Positions 7,620-9,214 of a stretch of DNA of 9,214 nucleotides are shown here, piece after piece. The notes under the pieces are model-generated. The model saw nothing but the letters and a program-made list of their open reading frames with translations. It had not been told where the DNA came from and did not search any database. The position numbers and the translations under genes are program-made. Origin of the DNA: JBILCM01 sp044353165 (lineage in GTDB: Bacteria > Bacillota > Bacilli > Paenibacillales > YIM-B00363); the NCBI GenBank assembly GCA_044353165.1, contig JBILCM010000086.1, positions 1 through 9,214 of the forward strand, written 5' to 3'. Every line of letters begins with the position of its first letter. Within the stretch, counting starts at the first letter, position 1.

Positions 7620-7648
7620 ATCATACTGTATCTGTCGAACGGTGTCAA
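7620..7648 (-). promoter_or_regulatory. Sigma-A promoter of metK
   Basis: On the minus strand the -35 box is TTGACA (7648-7643), a perfect consensus match. A spacer of exactly 17 bp follows, then the -10 box TATGAT (7625-7620), five of six matches. The predicted start of transcription is near 7613, giving a leader of about 112 nt. No gene lies between this promoter and metK. Confidence 0.88.
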
Positions 7649-7716
7649 TGCGACCGGGGCGCGCTTGTTGCGCTATGCCTCGCGCTGCCCGCAGCCACCG
7701 TGCGCCGACGCCGCGC

Positions 7717-7735
7717 ATCTTCAAAAAATGAACAT
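7717..7735 (-). repeat. Dispersed copy of the array palindrome
   Basis: On the minus strand this reads ATGTTCATTTTTTGAAGAT, which matches the 5187-5476 array motif at all but one position of the second arm. It lies about 2.2 kb from the array and in the opposite orientation. Its first arm and T-run are also the 3' arm and U-tract of the spore-gene terminator. Confidence 0.8.
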
Positions 7736-7753
7736 GCGAACACACCGCATGTT
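7723..7753 (-). terminator. Rho-independent terminator of the spore protein gene
   Basis: AACATGCG (7753-7746) pairs perfectly with CGCATGTT (7738-7731) around a 7-nt loop, followed by CA and six Ts (7728-7723). The stem includes the last two bases of the TAA stop codon, so the coding region and terminator overlap. It insulates metK from the spore gene. Confidence 0.85.
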
Positions 7754-8054
7754 ACAAATCACTCTCCGCTTGCCGGATCAGCCGCTGCGTGATATGCCCG
7801 CCGATCGCACCGGCGTCGCGGGAGGACAGATGCCCCCAATAGGGGCGGCGGCTTCCCCAATACGGGCGGATGCTGCTCGGGCCGTCCACGCGACCGGTGA
7901 ACTCGCCCGCAAATTCGGCATCCAGCGATGACGCGCTTCTCGGATTTCGACCCACCGCAATCCCCAACTCCTCCGCGATCTCATATTTCATCGTATCCAA
8001 TGCAGCATTCGCTTCCGGTACAAGAGGTGTGCGCCTGGCAGATTTTCGAACCAT
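7752..8054 (-). CDS. Alpha/beta-type small acid-soluble spore protein with long central insert
   Basis: Proteins of this family coat DNA in the forespore, change its conformation and protect it from UV and chemicals, and are digested at germination. The first conserved block is LVPEANAALDTMKYEIAEELG (11-31), including the germination-protease site region EIAEE. The second is SSRDAGAIGGHITQRLI (77-93), matching the usual TSRANGSVGGEITKRLV. Between them are about 40 extra residues, including a tandem PYWG (64-67 and 71-74), so the protein is 100 aa rather than the usual 60-75. The start is set at the ATG at 8054, where GGGAGGA has 6 nt of spacing; the ATG two codons earlier directly abuts that site. 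Expression is expected in the forespore under sigma-G, but I could not assign a convincing promoter. The gene is divergent from the S-layer-like gene. Confidence 0.9.
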   Translation of the reverse strand: MVRKSARRTPLVPEANAALDTMKYEIAEELGIAVGRNPRSASSLDAEFAGEFTGRVDGPSSIRPYWGSRRPYWGHLSSRDAGAIGGHITQRLIRQAESDL

Positions 8055-8167
8055 GACCATTCCTCCCTTCTGAGCTATTCATGCACAATGAGTTGTTCGT
8101 TCAAGATGTGCCGTTCCCACGATGCGCCACGGGTGCATTGCGTTGGGCACGCCTTTAGTATGTCTTG

Positions 8168-8188
8168 TGCATCTGTTGTTTAGATGTA
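8168..8188 (+). promoter_or_regulatory. Hairpin or operator-like inverted repeat upstream of the S-layer gene
   Basis: TGCATCT (8168-8174) can pair with AGATGTA (8182-8188) with one G-U wobble and loop GTTGTTT. It lies in the 230-bp divergent region between the spore gene and the SLH gene, about 97 nt before the SLH start. The same region should hold the promoter of the SLH gene, but no clear -35/-10 pair stands out. It may be an mRNA leader hairpin, an operator or chance. Confidence 0.3.
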
Positions 8189-8284
8189 TCAGTTGTTGTC
8201 AGGGCGACCAGGTGCGGTGGAAAATGGCGTCATTGGAGGTGGGATGGATTGGTAAAATGGAGACATTTCCACATAAAAAAGGTT

Positions 8285-9214
8285 ATGAAGAAAAGTTTCT
8301 TACTACTTTTGGTAGTTGCTATGCTTTCAACAGCGTTCGCTGGCATAGCTGGCGCAGCATCTCTTGAGAGCACTGCGAAATTCTACATTTTGAAACAAAA
8401 AGGCATCTTTACAGGCCTAGAAGACGGATCCCCAGGTTTGGATCAAGAGATGACACGCGCGCAAGCAGCGGTGATCGTCAAGCGTTTATTGAAATTATCC
8501 GACAACTTTGTAGCAGCATCGGCTTACACCGATCTTGACAGTGCAGAGTGGGCAGCAGGCGCGATTGGCGCAGTAACACCGAAGTACATGCAAGGTGTTG
8601 GCGCAGGCAAGTTTGATCCAGCAGGGAAATTCACCCTAGAACAATTGGCAACCGTCATGGTTCGCTTGGTGAATCTGCAAATCAACAGCAACGCGACCAT
8701 CCCAGGCGCATCCGAGTGGGGCGCACCTTATGTCGTAGCTGCACTTCAAGCCGGCATGATCCAAGGCGCATCCGATTACTCGGTTCCAGCAACTCGCGAA
8801 ACTTTAGTCAATGCAACGTATGAAGTAGACCGCGTTATTCTTGACATGACTGTAGCACCTGTCGTGAATGCAGATGCAACCGTTCGTATTGCAGGTACAT
8901 CTGAATCTTCAAGCGTACTTGTGAAAGTATTCGCAGGCGGCAACACCAGCGCAGTGGCATTCGAGAAAGAAGCTACTGTAGCGAACGGCAGCTACACAAT
9001 TACAACACCTGCACTTCCTGCAGGCACGCACACAGCGCATGTATCTTCCGCTGGTTACAGTGCACAAGCGCCTTTCACAGTGACTGACGTTGTAACTGCA
9101 ACGGCAACTGTGAACGCAGGTGACACCGTAACGGTAGCAGGTACATCCAACGCAGCAACTGTAAGTGTAAAAATCTTCGCGAACGGCAACAAAGCAACAG
9201 CACCTGTAGGCGGC
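8285..9214 (+). CDS. S-layer-like protein with three SLH repeats, 3' end beyond window
   Basis: This is an exported surface protein, probably the main S-layer subunit or a relative, anchored by SLH domains to pyruvylated secondary wall polymer. The 310 visible residues begin with a signal peptide (MKKS, hydrophobic core LLLLVVAML, likely cut after about residue 24). Three SLH repeats follow: about 30-71 (KGIFTGLEDG and MTRAQAAVIVKRL), 79-131 (YMQGVGAGKFDP and LEQLATVMVRL) and a more diverged 137-186 (AGMIQGASDYSVPATRETL). After residue 190 come Ala/Thr/Val-rich, Ig-like beta repeats: ATVRIAGTSESSSVLVKVF (198-216) resembles TVTVAGTSNAATVSVKIF (281-298). Codons lean to GCA, GTA, ACA and GGC, unlike the minus-strand neighbours, as expected for a very highly expressed gene. 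The only ribosome binding candidate (AAAAAAGG) is 2 nt from the ATG, closer than usual; the signal peptide supports this start. Confidence 0.9.
   Translation, partial: MKKSFLLLLVVAMLSTAFAGIAGAASLESTAKFYILKQKGIFTGLEDGSPGLDQEMTRAQAAVIVKRLLKLSDNFVAASAYTDLDSAEWAAGAIGAVTPKYMQGVGAGKFDPAGKFTLEQLATVMVRLVNLQINSNATIPGASEWGAPYVVAALQAGMIQGASDYSVPATRETLVNATYEVDRVILDMTVAPVVNADATVRIAGTSESSSVLVKVFAGGNTSAVAFEKEATVANGSYTITTPALPAGTHTAHVSSAGYSAQAPFTVTDVVTATATVNAGDTVTVAGTSNAATVSVKIFANGNKATAPVGG

Noticed and set aside
7502..7642. S-box (SAM-I) riboswitch before metK
   Set aside because: The conserved aptamer core is missing and the transcript before the terminator is only about 50 nt. The short TATGAAACC word is a chance resemblance.
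8061..8110. Sigma-G promoter for the spore protein gene
   Set aside because: CATGAATA with TGAAC upstream is suggestive, but the -10 has one base too many and the spacing is about 15, so it does not fit the consensus well enough.

Overview
The window looks like chromosomal DNA of a spore-forming Bacillota, most likely class Bacilli and of a Paenibacillaceae or Alicyclobacillaceae type. The evidence is an alpha/beta-type small acid-soluble spore protein, a ComFA-type competence helicase, an SLH-domain S-layer-like protein, and a phosphodiester glycosidase fused to copper-amine-oxidase-type stalk repeats. All genes except the last are on the minus strand. No transposase, phage gene, rRNA or tRNA is visible.

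In minus-strand transcription order from the right: the spore protein gene (7752-8054) ends in a hairpin terminator that overlaps its stop codon. Next comes metK (6296-7501), preceded by a near-consensus sigma-A promoter and a short leader carrying an attenuator-like hairpin pair instead of an S-box. A strong terminator (6220-6261) separates metK from a gene for a Vsr/DUF559-like nuclease fold fused to a winged helix (5508-6173). A 647-bp gene-free region follows (4861-5507). It holds six copies of a 19-bp palindrome arranged as a 167-bp segment repeated in tandem. Then come a large secreted phosphodiester glycosidase (2089-4860) and, 75 bp on and probably cotranscribed, a small membrane-anchored protein with a truncated glycosyltransferase-A-like domain (1639-2013). 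A perfect 10-bp-stem terminator (1569-1612) lies just before comFA (1-1549), which runs off the left edge. At the right, divergent from the spore gene, an S-layer-type protein (8285 to the end) runs off the right edge.

The genes do not form one pathway. They cover DNA uptake, cell-surface or wall carbohydrate work, SAM synthesis, spore DNA protection and the S-layer. The parts most worth a second look are the metK leader, the palindrome array with its related copy that acts as the spore-gene terminator, and the nuclease/winged-helix protein next to the array. Several start codons were set by Shine-Dalgarno position and are shorter than the longest open frame.
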